A DNA stretch of 6,536 bases. It comes from Gammaproteobacteria bacterium (GTDB lineage Bacteria > Pseudomonadota > Gammaproteobacteria > Steroidobacterales > JACDCP01). Under the pieces are notes generated by a model, which was not told where the DNA came from, made no database searches, and saw only the letters and a program-made list of their open reading frames with translations. The DNA lies in the NCBI GenBank assembly GCA_013817465.1, contig JACDCP010000187.1:1-6536 (forward strand). The letters are read 5' to 3'. Positions 5,538-6,536 of the stretch are shown here, in pieces (position 1 is the first letter of the stretch; the number at the start of each line of letters is the position of its first letter). The position numbers and the translations under genes are program-made.

Positions 5538-6536
5538 ATGTCGTATGTGGCGAAACCGGCGGGATATTTCATTTCCTGTGCGTGCATCCTTGCGCTGTGC
5601 GACCCGGCCGTGGCCAGCGGCGCCGCAGAGGTGGAGCATGCGCAGCAGGCATCGATCGTCGTCAATGCGGACTCGGTGATTCGCGATCATCTGCCGCCGA
5701 CATTATTCGGTTTCAACGTGCAGCATTACAATTTTCAGAACGATCTCTGGGATGAGGAAAAGCGCGCCGCCGCTGACAGCATCCTCAGCGCCATGACATT
5801 TTTTCCTGGCGCGATATATCGTTATCCGGGCGGTCTCGTCGCCAATCGATTCCAGTGGAAAGAAACCATCGGACCTGTACCGGAAAGGGGTTTGCAGAAA
5901 GTGGTCAAATCCGGTCCGGCCAGACGGGTCCTGTTCGGCGTGGAAGAATTTCTCCAGTTTGTGGAATCAGTCGGCGGGCAGCCATGGTACGTGCTCAACC
6001 TGGCAGGTTGGGATACCGAGTCCATGTTCCGTGAGTTGCCCGAACAGACCATGACCGAAAGCAATGCCGAGCTGGCAAAACTCATGAAGGCGAGTCTCGG
6101 GACCGTGCCCAGGTACTATCAGCTCGGAAACGAGCTGGATCGGGCCGAATACCAGTGGCCGCATGACAAGTATGTCCAGCGGGCCAGAAGCACCATGGCC
6201 GCCATTCAGGCGATCGATCCGGATGCCAGATTTGTCGCGTTCCTGCGTGATTTCGACTGGAAATACAAAGGCGGAGCAGGAAACGGCAGCGTAAGCGGAT
6301 ACGAACAGTTCATTGCAGATGTTCTGCAGGGCTTGCCATCCGTGAACAACTTTTCCCTGCACTTCTACTACGACGATCCGGGCATGGCGGAAAAATACAA
6401 GCAGATTCCCTGGCGGCTGAACCAGTTCCAGCGTGCAATAGACGCCGCAAGTCGACACAGAGAAGGGCGACGACCCAACGTATGGATCACGGAACACGCG
6501 CGCGGCGGCAATCTGGCCGCGGGCAAGCTGATGGAA
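5538..6536 (+). CDS. Exported glycoside hydrolase-like protein, clan GH-A type (3' end outside window)
   Basis: The frame is open for 333 codons from a well-placed ATG to the window edge with no stop. Residues 1-26 look like a Sec signal peptide: Lys6, a hydrophobic core from about 9 to 20, and an AVA cleavage site before Ser27. Cys14, Cys16 and Cys21 lie in this region, but none has a proper lipobox. The mature part has YRYPGG (94-99) and W-K-x-x-I-G-P (107-113), which resemble the start of GH51 arabinofuranosidases. YQLGNEL (194-200) carries Glu199, the expected acid/base of the Asn-Glu pair in clan GH-A. VWITEH (315-320) carries Glu319 at the expected nucleophile position after a beta strand. 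LHFYYDD (274-280) fits an active-site strand. GH39, GH51, GH79 or an unassigned family are all possible. It starts 26 bp after the glycosyltransferase, so it is probably in the same operon. It would act in the periplasm or outside the cell, trimming or releasing the glycan, by analogy to PslG. Confidence 0.82.
   Translation, partial: MSYVAKPAGYFISCACILALCDPAVASGAAEVEHAQQASIVVNADSVIRDHLPPTLFGFNVQHYNFQNDLWDEEKRAAADSILSAMTFFPGAIYRYPGGLVANRFQWKETIGPVPERGLQKVVKSGPARRVLFGVEEFLQFVESVGGQPWYVLNLAGWDTESMFRELPEQTMTESNAELAKLMKASLGTVPRYYQLGNELDRAEYQWPHDKYVQRARSTMAAIQAIDPDARFVAFLRDFDWKYKGGAGNGSVSGYEQFIADVLQGLPSVNNFSLHFYYDDPGMAEKYKQIPWRLNQFQRAIDAASRHREGRRPNVWITEHARGGNLAAGKLME
6132..6134 (+). other. Codon for predicted catalytic acid/base Glu199 of the hydrolase
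   Basis: This GAG encodes the Glu of the Gly-Asn-Glu motif at the end of a predicted beta strand. The Asn-Glu pair is the hallmark acid/base signature of clan GH-A. The partner nucleophile is predicted at Glu319 (nt 6492-6494), 120 residues later, a plausible distance for a TIM barrel. Confidence 0.6.

Noticed and set aside
5967..6497. A 176-codon open frame on the - strand at the window end
   Set aside because: It is antisense to the hydrolase gene, whose + strand frame has a signal peptide and catalytic motifs and runs through to the window edge.
1..6536. CRISPR array, tRNA or rRNA gene, insertion sequence or attachment site
   Set aside because: I saw no regularly spaced short direct repeats, no transposase or integrase motifs and no structured RNA gene. 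The window is almost fully accounted for by protein genes.

Overview
The window looks like part of a polysaccharide biosynthesis region from a GC-rich bacterium, most likely a proteobacterium. That assignment rests on base composition, tight gene packing and the style of the proteins. There is no marker gene, so the taxonomy is a weak inference. All genes read on the + strand.

Layout: (1) Positions 2-757 hold the 3' end of a gene cut by the window edge. It encodes a Cys- and Gly-rich, beta-type protein with two copies of a 105-residue module; I do not recognise the family. (2) Positions 758-1015 are non-coding, with a cluster of short GC-rich inverted repeats at 814-860 and no convincing promoter. 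(3) Positions 1016-5511 hold four tightly packed genes that alternate sulfotransferase, GT4 glycosyltransferase, sulfotransferase, GT4 glycosyltransferase. The junctions are an 8-bp overlap, an 11-bp overlap and a 15-bp gap. (4) From 5538 to the window end runs an exported glycoside hydrolase-like protein with 333 codons visible and no stop reached. It has a signal peptide and both catalytic Glu motifs expected of a clan GH-A (TIM barrel) enzyme.

Taken together, genes 3 and 4 suggest assembly of a sulfated surface or secreted glycan. The two glycosyltransferases would add sugars in the cytoplasm, the two PAPS-dependent sulfotransferases would sulfate sugar (or lipid) acceptors, and the exported hydrolase could trim or release the product, as PslG does in the Psl locus of Pseudomonas. 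Export and polymerisation genes (flippase, Wzy, Wza/Wzc) are not in the window, so the pathway type is undetermined. The most notable points are the paired sulfotransferases interleaved with glycosyltransferases, the donor-site substitutions in the first glycosyltransferase, and the unassigned repeat protein upstream.
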